Shown here one piece after another: positions 50,957 through 62,295 of a stretch of DNA of 64,000 nucleotides. Location of the stretch: contig NW_019028979.1 in NCBI RefSeq assembly GCF_002105155.1, forward strand, positions 1 to 64,000. Reading direction: 5' to 3'. Source of the DNA: Lobosporangium transversale (taxonomy: Eukaryota; Mortierellomycota; Mortierellomycetes; Mortierellales; Mortierellaceae). Within the stretch, counting starts at the first letter, position 1; each line of letters begins with the position of its first letter. The position numbers and the translations under genes are program-made. The notes below the pieces were generated by a model, which worked only from the letters and a program-made list of their open reading frames with translations, was not told the origin of the DNA and did not search any database.

Positions 50957-51469
50957 CTATACTTTCTTAGCCTTTTTTCTGGTCTCCTCCACTTCCTTCT
51001 CAGCCTCCACAGCCGTTGGTGGGGATGATGTTGATATCGCCTCTCTGCCTCTCTTTGTTATAAGCACGGAGTTGTTGCCGCTGTCACTATTATTACTGCT
51101 ATCACTCTTGTTTTTGTAATGTAAATGAGCTAGCTCCTTCAAGATATTTCCATGACAAGCTTCAGGAGCACACCAGCAGCCCAGTCGTTTACCCCAGAGC
51201 TCCTGTAACTGATCTGCAGTAATCTCCCCTTCCTGAATACGACGCTCAATATACTTTCTGTATAGAGCCATCACCTGATCACGACTACCATGCTTCTTTA
51301 TTGTGTATGGGTTGGCCCATTTGGAGTCACTTGCAGGAAAACGGATTCCGTCCACAAAGACAACGCTCCGTCGTCCGATATAAATATTTTGAGGGTCTTG
51401 TATCCATTCTTTGAGGTTCTTGTACCCTAATGGACGAATCCAGCTCACTTTTACATTGACAACCTCCAT
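50957..51469 (-). CDS. DUF4326 domain protein (170 aa)
   Basis: Single exon. It has the full DUF4326 pattern: YIGRRSVVFVDGIRFPASDS, KWANPYTIKKHGSRDQVMAL, YRKYIERRI, LQELWGKRLGCWCAPEACHG. This small domain is found in phages, bacteria and scattered eukaryotes. The conserved Cys/His (CWCAPEACH) look metal-binding, and its biochemical role is not established to my knowledge. The C-terminal ~45 residues are Ser/Asn-rich, then basic (EETRKKAKKV), perhaps a nuclear signal. The patchy distribution makes horizontal origin worth considering, but base composition looks like the neighbours. Only ~190 bp separate it from the downstream end of the next gene. Confidence 0.87.
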   Translation of the reverse strand: MEVVNVKVSWIRPLGYKNLKEWIQDPQNIYIGRRSVVFVDGIRFPASDSKWANPYTIKKHGSRDQVMALYRKYIERRIQEGEITADQLQELWGKRLGCWCAPEACHGNILKELAHLHYKNKSDSSNNSDSGNNSVLITKRGREAISTSSPPTAVEAEKEVEETRKKAKKV

Positions 51470-51661
51470 GTACTAATATGTAGACAGTATTGCTATACAA
51501 CAAATGCAGACCCGAATGATGTTTCTGATGGTGGTCAATAAAAAAACATTTCTTTATTCTATTGTGCATGAATATCGCAAGGCGCAGTAGTTAGAGTAGA
51601 CGCTTTTGCAAGCCACCATGGATGACACGCGTTTGAACATAAAAAAAATATTAAGCGATTG

Positions 51662-54600
51662 CTATGGATTGAATTTGTAGATGTTCTTCATGTAAAAGTC
51701 TCCTTTGAAGACTTTAGCCTGACCTACAATCATCGTCATGCGCTCAATCAATGGTTCTGGTACTTGCTTGCTATTTTTAAGTAGTCCAGTAGCTCGATCA
51801 TGTCTCTTGCGGCGCGAGAACAGATCCCTGCTCGTATCTTTTCTCAGTCGTGTCTTTTCAGTCGATTCATCATGCTCATAGCCATCATAATGGTTATGGC
51901 TTTGGTGTTGCTGCAGCTGAATAGGTACACCATTACAACATTCCCTATCACTTTCATCTTCATTGGACACAAATGTATCATCATCTGAAACGACAGGCGA
52001 GACACTTGCTTCTACCCATGGCTGCTCTAGAGGATCGCCCTCCACGACAACACCTTGCTTTTGTTGAGCCATCCGCTTCTGCCTCATTATCTCAGCCTGT
52101 ACAGCAAGTGCTACTGCTCGTGCTTCCACTTGCTCCGAGACAGTAATTTTTAATGTGCCCATGTGTCCAGAGACCCTCAAGAATCTGTATCCTAAACGCT
52201 CCACAGAGACATGACTCTTGTACCCTTGCGGAAAAGAAGATAGCGCAGACAATGAAGACGAAGGCGAGTTCGATGTAGCGTCTGATATGGTGCTGTCTGC
52301 TGAGACATATGACGATCGCAAACTGATCGTAGACGAAAATTGTGGTAACATCGAGATCTTATTGTGTCCTGTCGCTGTCGCAGTCTTTGTCCCTGACGAA
52401 ATAAGCTCATCTCCTTCAAGCCGACTTATCATCTTAATGCCAATTTTGTCACGCCACCAGCGAAGCTCTGCGGGATCCTCAATCACTGTCCACTGTACTA
52501 GCGACGATCCATAAAAAGAAGCTCCAGTATCGAGCTCTAGCTTTTGAAGTCGCTGATGAACTGTCACAAAGAGGTGTTGAAATTTAAGACCTGCTTGGTT
52601 GCCTGCACGCCTAATAGAGCCATACGGATTAGACGATGATGTGGATGGGGTAGAGGGTGGCGAAAATGTTGGTGTTGCTTGCGGTGAAGCCATTCCCATT
52701 CCCATTGGAGTGGAAGGCGAGCTAGGAGGATGTTCTAAAACAGATGATCCACGACGAACTGGCGCCTGAGGAATATCGACTGCAGTGCTTTTCTGTGCCG
52801 AGGGGGAATATAAGGGCATACTAAGGCCAGTTGAACAAGAGTCTTCGGCGGCAGCAGTATTGGCGATAGTAGTCGACACTGTAAGTGATTTGTTCTTGTA
52901 ATCATTAGGATTATAAGGCGTGACGATAGCTCGAGACGTCCTTGACGGAACAGCTGGCGCCGAGGACGACGAGGGCGATTTAATTGCAGCGACTGCCTTA
53001 GATGCAAAACCTGAGATCACTCGTGGCTTCTTCTTCAAACTGAAGTAATCTGAGCCATCCGTATTACCACTATTTCCAGGTGTTGGTGTAGGGTTCGTTG
53101 ATGATCCAAAGATGCTCTTAGTCGGACTAACTGGTGTAGTCGTATCATATGAGTTAGCTTGGCCAGAAGATGAAGGTTCTTTGCTATGCCCATTGCTTCC
53201 TGAAGACCCATAGAAACTCGGTGTGGCCACGGCAATTGATCGTTGAAGGAGTAGCTTGGCCCCAAGTGTAAAACTACTGGCAGATTTAGCAAGGGCCTTA
53301 TATTCGGTGTAGGTCAGCAGGGTGTGGCGGCCCAGGCGAGTTACAAACACTCTTCGGCCCCCTGTGGATCTTGTTGAACTGAGAGTACTCTTGCTGCGTG
53401 AGCTGTCGCTACGGCGAGGCGGTCGGTTGGTATCTACAAGCGTAGCCACAGTTCCAGAGCTGGTGCGACGACCGATGGGTGGCTGCGGGAGCGTTGAAGG
53501 ACGCAGAGGCGATATAATATCTGTACCATGAACATCGAGGTCGGGTTGACGTTCGGCTGCTAAGGGGTCCATGAATGTATATTTTTTAGAAGCCTCAACA
53601 AAGTGAAGTTCGTTATCTTCCATTACATCAAACTTGAACTTGAGCCCATTCCGACTATAGATATGTAGCTGGCTGACTGCCTGCTTTTTGAACTGCGGTG
53701 ATGGCCCGTCTGTGGCTTCAGAGCCATGTTTATCGTACCCTGGCCCGTCTGTCGCCCCATTATGAGCTCCGTTAGTGCTGTTCCCAGAAGCAGAAGGGAT
53801 ACTTCCCTTTCGCGACGGCGTGCTCATGGAGGAACGTCGTTGGGCAGCCTTGTACTTCTTCTTTGAAATGAGATTCATGCCGTCGTAGCGCCCAGTCGCA
53901 TATACTCCTCTTCTTTTCTCCAATGTCTCTACGTCCATAGCATCCTTGTCTTTCGAAGTATATTCATTCTCACTATCAGGATAAGAGAACATTGAAGAAG
54001 GGGCTGGCTCTGAAAACTTGTGGGGTTGGTTATTCAACAAGCTCGCCCATTCTTCACGGTCCCCCTTTAAACAGTCGACCGCATCAATGACTTCCAAAAG
54101 AGATGAATTGAGGTTTTGTAGGCTAGTGTTGTTGTTTGACATGGTCAACAGTGCTTCAAAGTTTTCATCTTCCTCGCTATCTAAAGAGGATGGCACTTTT
54201 CGCTGTTTCTTGCGCTTTTGCAACAGCAGCTGTCGCTTTAGTTTCTGCGAGACCGAAACAGCCTCCAAGGACTCGAGAATAGATGTAGGAGTAGCATTGG
54301 TGGGTGATAATGAAGCTGGAGAGGCACTCAGCTCGGTGTCCAGCAGTGTAGATGAAATCGCTATCATAGAAGGGTCTTGCTTCTTGTATCTCCTGACGAG
54401 CTTGAACAAGAAGAACCCGTTGGGGCCATCCTGCTCCAGATCTAGATGAAATTGTTCAAAAACTTGCTCCTTTGTCAAGATCTGATGCGACTCGAGACGT
54501 TGATGATGGATGCCATCCTGATGCCAGAGCCAAGGCGCATTCCTGGTTGTTTGCTGCTTAAGGGATTTCGACGTAGTGTGAGATAATGATGTAGACGTGG

Positions 54601-56347
54601 GGAGTGCGGGCGAGCCTAAAGCTGCGTTCACGGACATTACTGTTTGGTCTGATGGCTTAGTATGTTTGACAGCTTCAATTTTTGGCCCCTCATTGGAAAC
54701 CTCTGGAAGCACAACTGGTGGATCGATTGGAGATTCCGGTGAATCAACTCCTGGCTTAATTAGGGGTACTCCAATTGTTGGTTTAGTAGGCGTATTCACC
54801 AGCGCCTCGCCATGCGGCCTATCAGGGAGCGGCTTTGACGGCTGTTGTACGAGAAGCTCAACAGGCAAGGGTCCCGAAAGAGCGCTTACCGTATGAACTG
54901 GAAAAGTACCAGGGAAGGCCCCGGGGAAGGCCCCAGGGAGAGCGCCTGGGGATGATGACACAGCCATAGACTCGTCACGGATAGATTGTGCAACTTTGTT
55001 AACAGGGACAAATGATTTTGGACTCGCGCCTGGGAATGAACCTGGCAATGAAGCGGCAATAATGGCTTTCTGTGTTGATTGAGGTCCCTCTGAATCCTGA
55101 TAACTCCCTAGGTCGGCAACTGTCTCTTCGAAGCCTTCCACCACAATATCTTGCCGAGTCCTAGCAGCGGGCTTGACCGAGGATTGTGTTGATATGACAT
55201 CTGCCTCGGGCGCTCCAATTTGATCAGCATTAGAGGTCTGCGTTAAGTTGACATCGAGCTCAATATTAAGCCTAGACGTATTAGAGGAGAGCATTGGTGG
55301 CGACTCGAAACCACTCGCTGCGTTCTTGTTCTGAATTTGTTCCGCAGGTCTAGATTGTTGGGCCTCATCTGAATTAGCAGTGGCGGAATGGGGCCTATCA
55401 GGTTTGTTTGCAGCTTTCGAATCTTTGCTGCTTCTATCTCCATCTTTGTCTGTAAAGATATCCTCCATGCTTTTTCGTGTAACTTTAATTGGTGATGATG
55501 GAGATTGTGAAAGGGACTCTTGATGACTATTCTCCAACAGCAAAGTATTGGATGCTGTGGGCAATACGTTCACAGTAAGGTTATTGCTGTCCTGCAAGGT
55601 TGGACGGCTTGGTGAAGGAGGTAGAAGAGACGTCGATGAAAAAGATCGTCCTTTGACTTCAATATTCCCTGCATCCTTGGTCGCCAATCCAGTATGTATT
55701 TGTCCATCAGTCAAATCTGTCACAGCTGACGTTGCCTTTTCTTTTCCCTTTATAGACCTCCTTGCCTTCGAGGTCGATGAAGTCGAGGATGATGCTATTG
55801 AAGCGGATCGCTGCTTTGAATGGGATATAGTGGACTGAGTAGAGCTGATCACTGAAGGATGCCCCAAATGCGGCTCCTGCGTCACACGTGGTTTAAATGA
55901 TGCTGAAGAGGCTGCAGATGACGATGTAACAGACAAAGTGGATGAAGCAGAGGTAATTGATATGGATTCTAATGGGCCTATTGTTGCTGTATCTGTTAAT
56001 GCTGTCGCGACGAAAGGCTCTCCCGAACTAAGCAATGGCGAGTGTAGCGTTGGGATCAAGCGATCTGGCGACATAGGTGTCTGCGCAACAACCATGGGGG
56101 CATGGTCCGCACTTGTGGGCGGCATGGCCATGTAGATGATAGAGTTGGTAGCCTTCTTCAATGTCTTCGTCCAACCCTTCTTCTTACGGTCACTTGTTGT
56201 CTCTTTTGAAAGCTGACTCGCTGTATCAGATGATGGTGTTTCCAATAGTGGATCTGCTGTTGAACCTGTAGTAATCTCATCTATAACCTTTACAGACTGT
56301 TGTTGTTGATGCTGCTGGGTAGATTTGTCAGTATCACGTTTCGCCAT
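51662..56347 (-). CDS. Very large low-complexity protein of unknown function (1561 aa)
   Basis: One intronless frame of 4.7 kb, unusual here where most genes have several introns. I do not recognise it. It is mostly disordered Ser/Thr/Pro/Gln-rich sequence. Folded-looking islands: PWLWHQDGIHHQRLESHQIL and GPNGFFLFKLVRRYKKQDPS (~residues 640-690), LHIYSRNGLKFKFDVMEDN (~895-915), FVTRLGRHTLLTYTEYKALA (~1005-1025), KFQHLFVTVHQRLQKLELDT (~1260-1290), GYRFLRVSGHMGTLKITVSE (~1390-1415) and a conserved-looking end, MIVGQAKVFKGDFYMKNIYK. A PGAFPGAFPGTFP repeat lies near residue 480. No signal peptide; one basic KKGWTKTLKK patch near the N-terminus. Start is the first Met after an upstream stop. Confidence 0.75.
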   Translation of the reverse strand: MAKRDTDKSTQQHQQQQSVKVIDEITTGSTADPLLETPSSDTASQLSKETTSDRKKKGWTKTLKKATNSIIYMAMPPTSADHAPMVVAQTPMSPDRLIPTLHSPLLSSGEPFVATALTDTATIGPLESISITSASSTLSVTSSSAASSASFKPRVTQEPHLGHPSVISSTQSTISHSKQRSASIASSSTSSTSKARRSIKGKEKATSAVTDLTDGQIHTGLATKDAGNIEVKGRSFSSTSLLPPSPSRPTLQDSNNLTVNVLPTASNTLLLENSHQESLSQSPSSPIKVTRKSMEDIFTDKDGDRSSKDSKAANKPDRPHSATANSDEAQQSRPAEQIQNKNAASGFESPPMLSSNTSRLNIELDVNLTQTSNADQIGAPEADVISTQSSVKPAARTRQDIVVEGFEETVADLGSYQDSEGPQSTQKAIIAASLPGSFPGASPKSFVPVNKVAQSIRDESMAVSSSPGALPGAFPGAFPGTFPVHTVSALSGPLPVELLVQQPSKPLPDRPHGEALVNTPTKPTIGVPLIKPGVDSPESPIDPPVVLPEVSNEGPKIEAVKHTKPSDQTVMSVNAALGSPALPTSTSLSHTTSKSLKQQTTRNAPWLWHQDGIHHQRLESHQILTKEQVFEQFHLDLEQDGPNGFFLFKLVRRYKKQDPSMIAISSTLLDTELSASPASLSPTNATPTSILESLEAVSVSQKLKRQLLLQKRKKQRKVPSSLDSEEDENFEALLTMSNNNTSLQNLNSSLLEVIDAVDCLKGDREEWASLLNNQPHKFSEPAPSSMFSYPDSENEYTSKDKDAMDVETLEKRRGVYATGRYDGMNLISKKKYKAAQRRSSMSTPSRKGSIPSASGNSTNGAHNGATDGPGYDKHGSEATDGPSPQFKKQAVSQLHIYSRNGLKFKFDVMEDNELHFVEASKKYTFMDPLAAERQPDLDVHGTDIISPLRPSTLPQPPIGRRTSSGTVATLVDTNRPPRRSDSSRSKSTLSSTRSTGGRRVFVTRLGRHTLLTYTEYKALAKSASSFTLGAKLLLQRSIAVATPSFYGSSGSNGHSKEPSSSGQANSYDTTTPVSPTKSIFGSSTNPTPTPGNSGNTDGSDYFSLKKKPRVISGFASKAVAAIKSPSSSSAPAVPSRTSRAIVTPYNPNDYKNKSLTVSTTIANTAAAEDSCSTGLSMPLYSPSAQKSTAVDIPQAPVRRGSSVLEHPPSSPSTPMGMGMASPQATPTFSPPSTPSTSSSNPYGSIRRAGNQAGLKFQHLFVTVHQRLQKLELDTGASFYGSSLVQWTVIEDPAELRWWRDKIGIKMISRLEGDELISSGTKTATATGHNKISMLPQFSSTISLRSSYVSADSTISDATSNSPSSSLSALSSFPQGYKSHVSVERLGYRFLRVSGHMGTLKITVSEQVEARAVALAVQAEIMRQKRMAQQKQGVVVEGDPLEQPWVEASVSPVVSDDDTFVSNEDESDRECCNGVPIQLQQHQSHNHYDGYEHDESTEKTRLRKDTSRDLFSRRKRHDRATGLLKNSKQVPEPLIERMTMIVGQAKVFKGDFYMKNIYKFNP

Positions 56348-58359
56348 TATGATTTATTTTTAAATAGATACAGCTGTCTGGCACTGATACTTGTAATGGA
56401 CGGTTCTTCTGTTTTTCCGTTTAACCACACTCGTGTTTCTTTCTTTGATCGTATACTGTATAATTTTGTCCGAGAGCTCTCATACTATCGAATGTATTGA
56501 ACAGGATAAGCATAAAGGCATCAGAAATGAATAATGGAAGAAAGATAAAGTGGGCAAATGGTTCAATATCACAAAAGCAATATGAGCACTTTTCTTCCTC
56601 TTCTCTCTTGCCCCCAAGTTGAAGGTGTAACATTATAGGTACAAGAAAATGCTCATTGTTGCACTGTTTGCATTGCCTCAAAATGTGCTCATGTGTCAAC
56701 ATGCTTACCACTAGTATATTGAATCGCCGTCTCTTCCTTTCTGGTACACACTTGCTATCGTTATAGCTGCTTTGGTGATTAACAATTTGTCGTTTTGACG
56801 CTTTGTTGTGCTGTTATGCTTCGCCTCAGAGGTCTCACTTTGTGTGGTTTAAATTTTCCCCTGCGCCTTTTTTTTCTTGCGTTCGAAGGCTCGAGCTGGA
56901 AATGACAGTGCAAATTAGAAGGAGAGCAGCAGATCTCAGTCAGCAATGCTTATTCTCATTCATTCTCCATCTAAAGTCAATGTCTTCAGCATGGAATGCT
57001 TCCAATGGCTCAAACTGAGCAGCAATGAAGCAACAAACGTCGTGCATATATGAGCTCGGAAATGTTTTATAAGACATGTAGTATCTTTACCCAGATCCTT
57101 GGTTTGGATTCAATTTTTTTTTTTGTTTCAATGTACACACGTTGAGCTCGGGGCAGAATAAGGATAAAACGAGGGAAAGAAGACGAGACTTTTGTATAAG
57201 TCGTTGGTGTGAATTTGTGGGTCAGGCTGTGAGGTGCTGTGGAGATGCAGAGAAGGAAGAACAATAAAACTGTTGTTGTCGTGTGCGTGCTATGCACTAC
57301 AAAAAAAAAAAAAAAAAAAAGGGATTGGTGCGGGAAAGTAGAAGAAGTGGAGAAAGAAAGAAAAGGAGATATTCATTTCTTTCCCTCCACTTCTTCTTCT
57401 GGGATTGCATCTTCCTCTCCACAACCAGTCGATGCATGACAAGTCTGAGAGCTTTCTCTTTAGTGAAACTGTAGTTTGTTGGTTTGTCAGAAAACAGCCA
57501 AAAATGTATTTGTGTATATACTTTGGGCGACAATCTCTGTATCAATCTCTGAACTTTGCGCACTGTCTTTTTCATGATCAGTAAATTATGGAGTATAGAG
57601 CCTTCTTCTCGTCTTTGTCTCATGATTCTATCGCCCAATTGACACAAGCATGTCTGCTCTCTTTCTTCATTCTATTACTTCTTCCGCACTATTCTAGCTC
57701 GCAGAATGCTCTCTTACCGACATCCTCCGCTAATCATCTCATGGATGGTTGACTTTAGGAATTGAACTGTAGCTGTATATACTGTCCATGAGTTTTTTTC
57801 TCAACGGTAGCCATCATTTACACATTGGGCGCACATTTAGACATAGAGGCTGCATTGGGACTCCTCATAAATAGGGAGTCTTTGCGAGCTTTTTCTGGGT
57901 ATGATGACTGACCCAAATAGAAACAAACCAATAAAGTAAATAGAAACAACGGAAACTTTCTCTCCACAACAACAATCCGTTGCCCCAAGCGCGCGTCTAA
58001 ACAACAAGGCCTTTGGGCAGAAAGAGAGTCTCATTACGTTTATTCACCAAGGGGAAGAGTAGCATGAAAAGAACTTGGACACAAATGCACATGCAATAGC
58101 CTCTCCTTCGTCACAGACAACAGAGGGAGACGTTAAATGAGCAGAAGCAAAAAAAAAAAAAAAAAAAAAAAAGTTACTCACTCTAAAGAGAACATGATAA
58201 AAAAAGAAATAATTGCCTCCGCAGTCAGGGTCCTTTTTTAAATGTAGAATTAATGAATATAAATTTCCAAGGCATGTGGAGAAGTCGAAATAACAACACA
58301 CCCACTGAAAATTTAAATGAAAGCATGAAGGCATTCATGCTATTTCTGCACACAAAGAT
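56348..58359. other. Intergenic region
   Basis: 2 kb between the start of the 1561-aa gene and the 3' end of the RapGAP gene. No gene seen. Has A runs at ~57300 and ~58150. Confidence 0.5.
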
Positions 58360-60626
58360 CAGTAATGTGCCTCGATGACATCCTGCAATAAGGCTGCTCT
58401 TGTACGCAGTAATTGTGTGGCAAAGGCTTTGGCCCCATAAGCTGCTCGCTCCCCACAGATCACTATAAATACATAATAGACAATATACTTTCAATGGTCA
58501 GGCACAATTTAGGCACAATTTCAGGCATAAAAAAGAAGCCTATTACATTTCAATAGGAGAAGGTCGCGCGAAGCATAGTCTCGTTGAAGAACTGCTGGGA
58601 AATCGAGGGGTGAAAAGTCTTGAATGTCGTCTTTGACCGCAATGGATACGCGATATGATTGAGCTTCGGACGAATTATTATTTGGTATAGGTTGAACAAT
58701 ACAAATGATGTCTAATGTCGAAGAGGTAGTTTTGTATTACACAATATGTATATGCATGAATACTTTAGTCTAATATTGACCAATGGATCAGAGTCATAAA
58801 ACTATGCAACATTAGGCAATCAGAAGAGAAAAAAAAACACAAGTGTATTCATACGGTTTTGACGCGAGCTCACGCTACTGAGATCGAACTGCTCTTCATC
58901 ATCACTCGCCTTGAACACAATAACAACCTGTTGTAGGGATGGTGCGAAGAGATTAATTTTCTCTGAAACGAAAACAGAATGGTATTTTTTAGCTCTACAC
59001 ACACAAAAATCTGTTTACAATATCATTCCCGATAAAGCGGCGGCGTTCTACTTGCTGCTGGTCGTTAGGGTTAAAAGGCATGAAGGGTGCACAGTGAAAC
59101 ATTATCTGATATCCGTTCCAATTTGTAAAAATGGATGACTCTCCTGTCGTGTTACCTAGTCATGCACCTTGATACAAATCAGCCCAATTTTTTTTTACCC
59201 TTGTGATCAATGCATACAACAGTAGAAGAAAACAACGAAGGTCACTAATACAAAATGGCTGGTTAAGCCTGCTTCTTTTACCTATGACATCTAGACCAGC
59301 TCTGTATCCCTTCCAGCCCTGAAGTCGAATTGGCTCACCAAGCCAGTGGAGAAAGTCCATGAAAGCAGGAGTACAAGAATCTACTCGGTATTTATTCAAG
59401 GTAAAGAGTTGGAGATGTGAATAATGTTAAGTTGTCTGCACTAAGGGACACATTGATGAGGAGAGCTCAGTCCTGAACACTATTTGCGTTAAACACGCTG
59501 TCCTCTTTTTCCTGAATGCAGCTATTTGTTCATGAAATTTTGTAGGTCTGATTGTGATTCTCTCGATTCAACCCATACGTGGAGTTTTGTAGATGGAAAG
59601 AAAACAATGATAAAACACACTCGCTCTCGATTCATTCGCTTTTCCATGTAGTCAACCTAGGACTCTAGCTTTCAAATAAGAAAATAAAAAAAAATAAAAA
59701 TAAAAATAAAAAAAAGAACCTCATCCATTACCACATGGGTTGGACAATCCTTGGTGCTCTAATGTTTGTCCTGGCAACAGGTGAAATATTCCAAACTTGT
59801 AACATTTGATGATCTGTCGTTCTTCCATGCGTATCAATTCACGAGGCAGATTTGGATGTTGACAAAGCTTCAACGTGTTAATAGGCATTGTCGGGCAGAC
59901 TTGAGTTAGAATGAAAAGACCGGATATTCCAAAGAGTCTCCTAAACCAGGGAAGATCCAAATCCGAAATTGAGTGTTCTATTCTTTCGCTGCCCTAAGAA
60001 CAAAAAAAAGTTTATTAGTGGTTTCTGAAATTAAGAGTAGGGACAATGACAATCATTAAAGTTGCTGTCCATTACCTGTGTAGTTCTAGAAAGAATCCTA
60101 ATACAACCTTCATGGTCAACAATTACGGAGACTATAATCGGTCCTTGTTCGGATGTCGTTGCCATGTAGTTATAATGGGCTTGACAGCAACAACAATGCC
60201 ATCGTCATCGCCATCACCACCGCCATCATAACCATCATAACCACCATCAAAAGAAAAGAATAAAATAAAAGAATGGGACGGAGGAGAAGAGAGGAAAGAA
60301 AATGAGAGACTTGTAAGCTTTTTATACTTGCGCATTGATATAAACTGTATGCCATCTTCAAGCAAATCATATCAAATATCGTCTTTACGTTTATCATAAA
60401 AATATGTCTGATAAAACTCCAAGTCGTTTTCTCGGTCTTGTAAAAGTATGGCTCGGTCGACAACAGCCTTGTTGGACGATATGGATGACGAAAGACATGT
60501 CGATTGTTGGAGAGTGCTGGTAGAAACCGATTGTTTTACAAAGTAGTTGGTGAGGTATCGGAAATTGGATGTTGAGGATGTAGTGGAGATTGAAGAAGAC
60601 AAAACAGTAGCAGCAGCAACGGTCAT
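58360..60626 (-). CDS. RapGAP-domain GTPase-activating protein (C-terminal part of gene)
   Basis: Stimulates GTP hydrolysis by a Rap/Rheb-type GTPase. Eight exons: 60389-60626, 60076-60179, 59732-59993, 59282-59383, 59019-59155, 58855-58927, 58547-58711, 58360-58462; about 394 codons. Visible in order: FYQTYFYDK then GPIIVSVIVDHEGCIRILSR (domain entry); YKFGIFHLLPGQTLEHQG; TPAFMDFLHWLGEPIRLQGW and KGYRAGLDV; FTNWNGYQIMFHCAPFMPFN; VERRRFIGNDIVVIVF, where the RRRFIGND helix is the RapGAP core normally containing the catalytic Asn; IICIVQPIP; YRVSIAVKDDIQDFSPLDFP; and a C-terminal helix GERAAYGAKAFATQLLRTRA. The loop before IICIVQPIP lacks the usual TPF motif. Exon 1 is preceded by an acceptor-like TTTTCTAG, so the true start is probably upstream. 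Confidence 0.9.
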
Positions 60627-60799
60627 TCCGATGGATGGATCTCTATGACCTAGAAAAGATACATCACCCCGAAAAGAAAAAAATTGAAAAAGAAACCCCC
60701 CTCACTTATGAAGCCACTCTTTTTTATAGATTATTGTTGGTTTTGAAGCGTAACTTGGAGTGAGGACTGGAAGTGTTATCAGAAGGAAAAGGATGAGCG

Positions 60800-60832
<33 letters not shown>

Positions 60833-60935
60833 GCAAACGAGAGAAAGAGCAGGAAAGTTGTTTCGACAGCAACGACTGAATGAGAACTGAATAAACGGAA
60901 AAAACGGGCACAATGCATTCCAATAAGGATGAAAA

Positions 60936-61518
60936 TCAGGGGTGAAATATCATGCATCGATCCCTCACCCTGCTTTTGGACATCAAGAACTTGGTCTCAA
61001 TACTCTCCGAGCAATGCATCTCCAGCTTTTCATCAGACAGTAGATGTTGCTCATATGCTGGTAAAAGCTCATGCGAGAATGACAGCAAAACTTTTATAGG
61101 AGTGGGTGGAAAAGTTAAGCAATACATGACTAATAAAGGCTTTTGAAGCAAACACAGCCTTTTTTTTTTTTTTTTTTTCTTAACACATTCATTAACTTTT
61201 GAGTATTGAGTTTTTCTTTTATAATATTTATGCATATTATTATATCCGTAACGATGACGATAAGTTAAATACAATTCAATGACGTGGTAAAGGAGCTTTT
61301 ATGCTTGCTTCTATCTCCCAGGTAAAATGAAAAAGTGTATGACCAAGAAATGGCAACACATCCTTGTGGCATATCGTTCGCTCCTTTTTAGGAACAATAT
61401 AAATTTTACACCCTTCATTTGTATCGTCTGTATCATTTGTAAACAATACAACAAATAAAGAACCCTCTATCCACCGCGCGAGTGGACGCGTTGTGGTTGA
61501 AAGCAAATCCTTACACAA
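60936..61518 (-). CDS. Probable upstream exons of the RapGAP gene (N-terminal domain)
   Basis: Two minus-strand stretches read like the conserved N-terminal region of fungal RapGAP proteins: ARWIEGSLFVVLFTNDTDD ... GCKIYIVPKKERTICHKDVL ... LGHTLFHFTW at ~61505-61315, and LSFSHELLPAYEQHLLSDEK ... LEMHCSESIETKFL at ~61095-60970, the latter ending at a possible donor AG|GTGAGG. I could not join them to the 60626 exon in a single clean splice path, so exon limits are approximate and a missing small exon is likely. Confidence 0.55.
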
Positions 61519-62258
61519 CGTTTCTTAGTTTCACACAAGATATTAATTACATAAACTCGCCCACCAATGAAGAAATAGGAAGTCGAAAAGGGCGTTGCTG
61601 GACACACGTGTGGAGTGGCAAGCCACAAACAGAGATGACAAGATAAAGTTTGTACGCAAATTAATTAATGAGAAATATAAAATATTCAGCGAAGTGTGTG
61701 AGAAAGAGTCCAATCATTTACCCATTCACTGTTCTGTACCTGAACCTGATAAAGATAGAATTATACTCCGGCTACAATAAAACCCATTATCAAATATCAA
61801 ATCAGAAATATAATAAATAAATATGATCCTATAGCCCTAATTTATTGTTGTGAACTTTTTCCTTGCCCCCATTCGCTCAACAATGTCGAGGCTTCAGTTA
61901 CACGGCGGAGACTTTGTTCCACTGCGTAGAAACATATTTATCAGCAGTGAAAGGGATCATCATGTTTGGAATACACTCTGTACTTCGTACTCCTCATGTG
62001 TATTCAAATAATATTTAACAGTTCATTATACATCTGGTTTCTTTAACGTTCTGTTTGTTTTGTGAAGCACTAGGTGGTTCATTACTGCTGTTTAAGCTAG
62101 TCTTCAAAAAACCCCCGTTCAGGGCTCTATTACTTTAGTATAAAAAAAAAGACGTTTGCCATAAACATTCTAATTTGAGCTACAACATGTACATGTACAA
62201 TAAAATCTTCAATCCGTTGATTCACACTTCTAGTGTTGTCCTAGGCATGTCATGGAGA

Positions 62259-62295
<37 letters not shown>

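Noticed and set aside
61595-61780. 61-codon plus-strand frame
   Set aside because: Short, no homology recognised, no promoter features, and on the strand opposite to the probable RapGAP 5' region.
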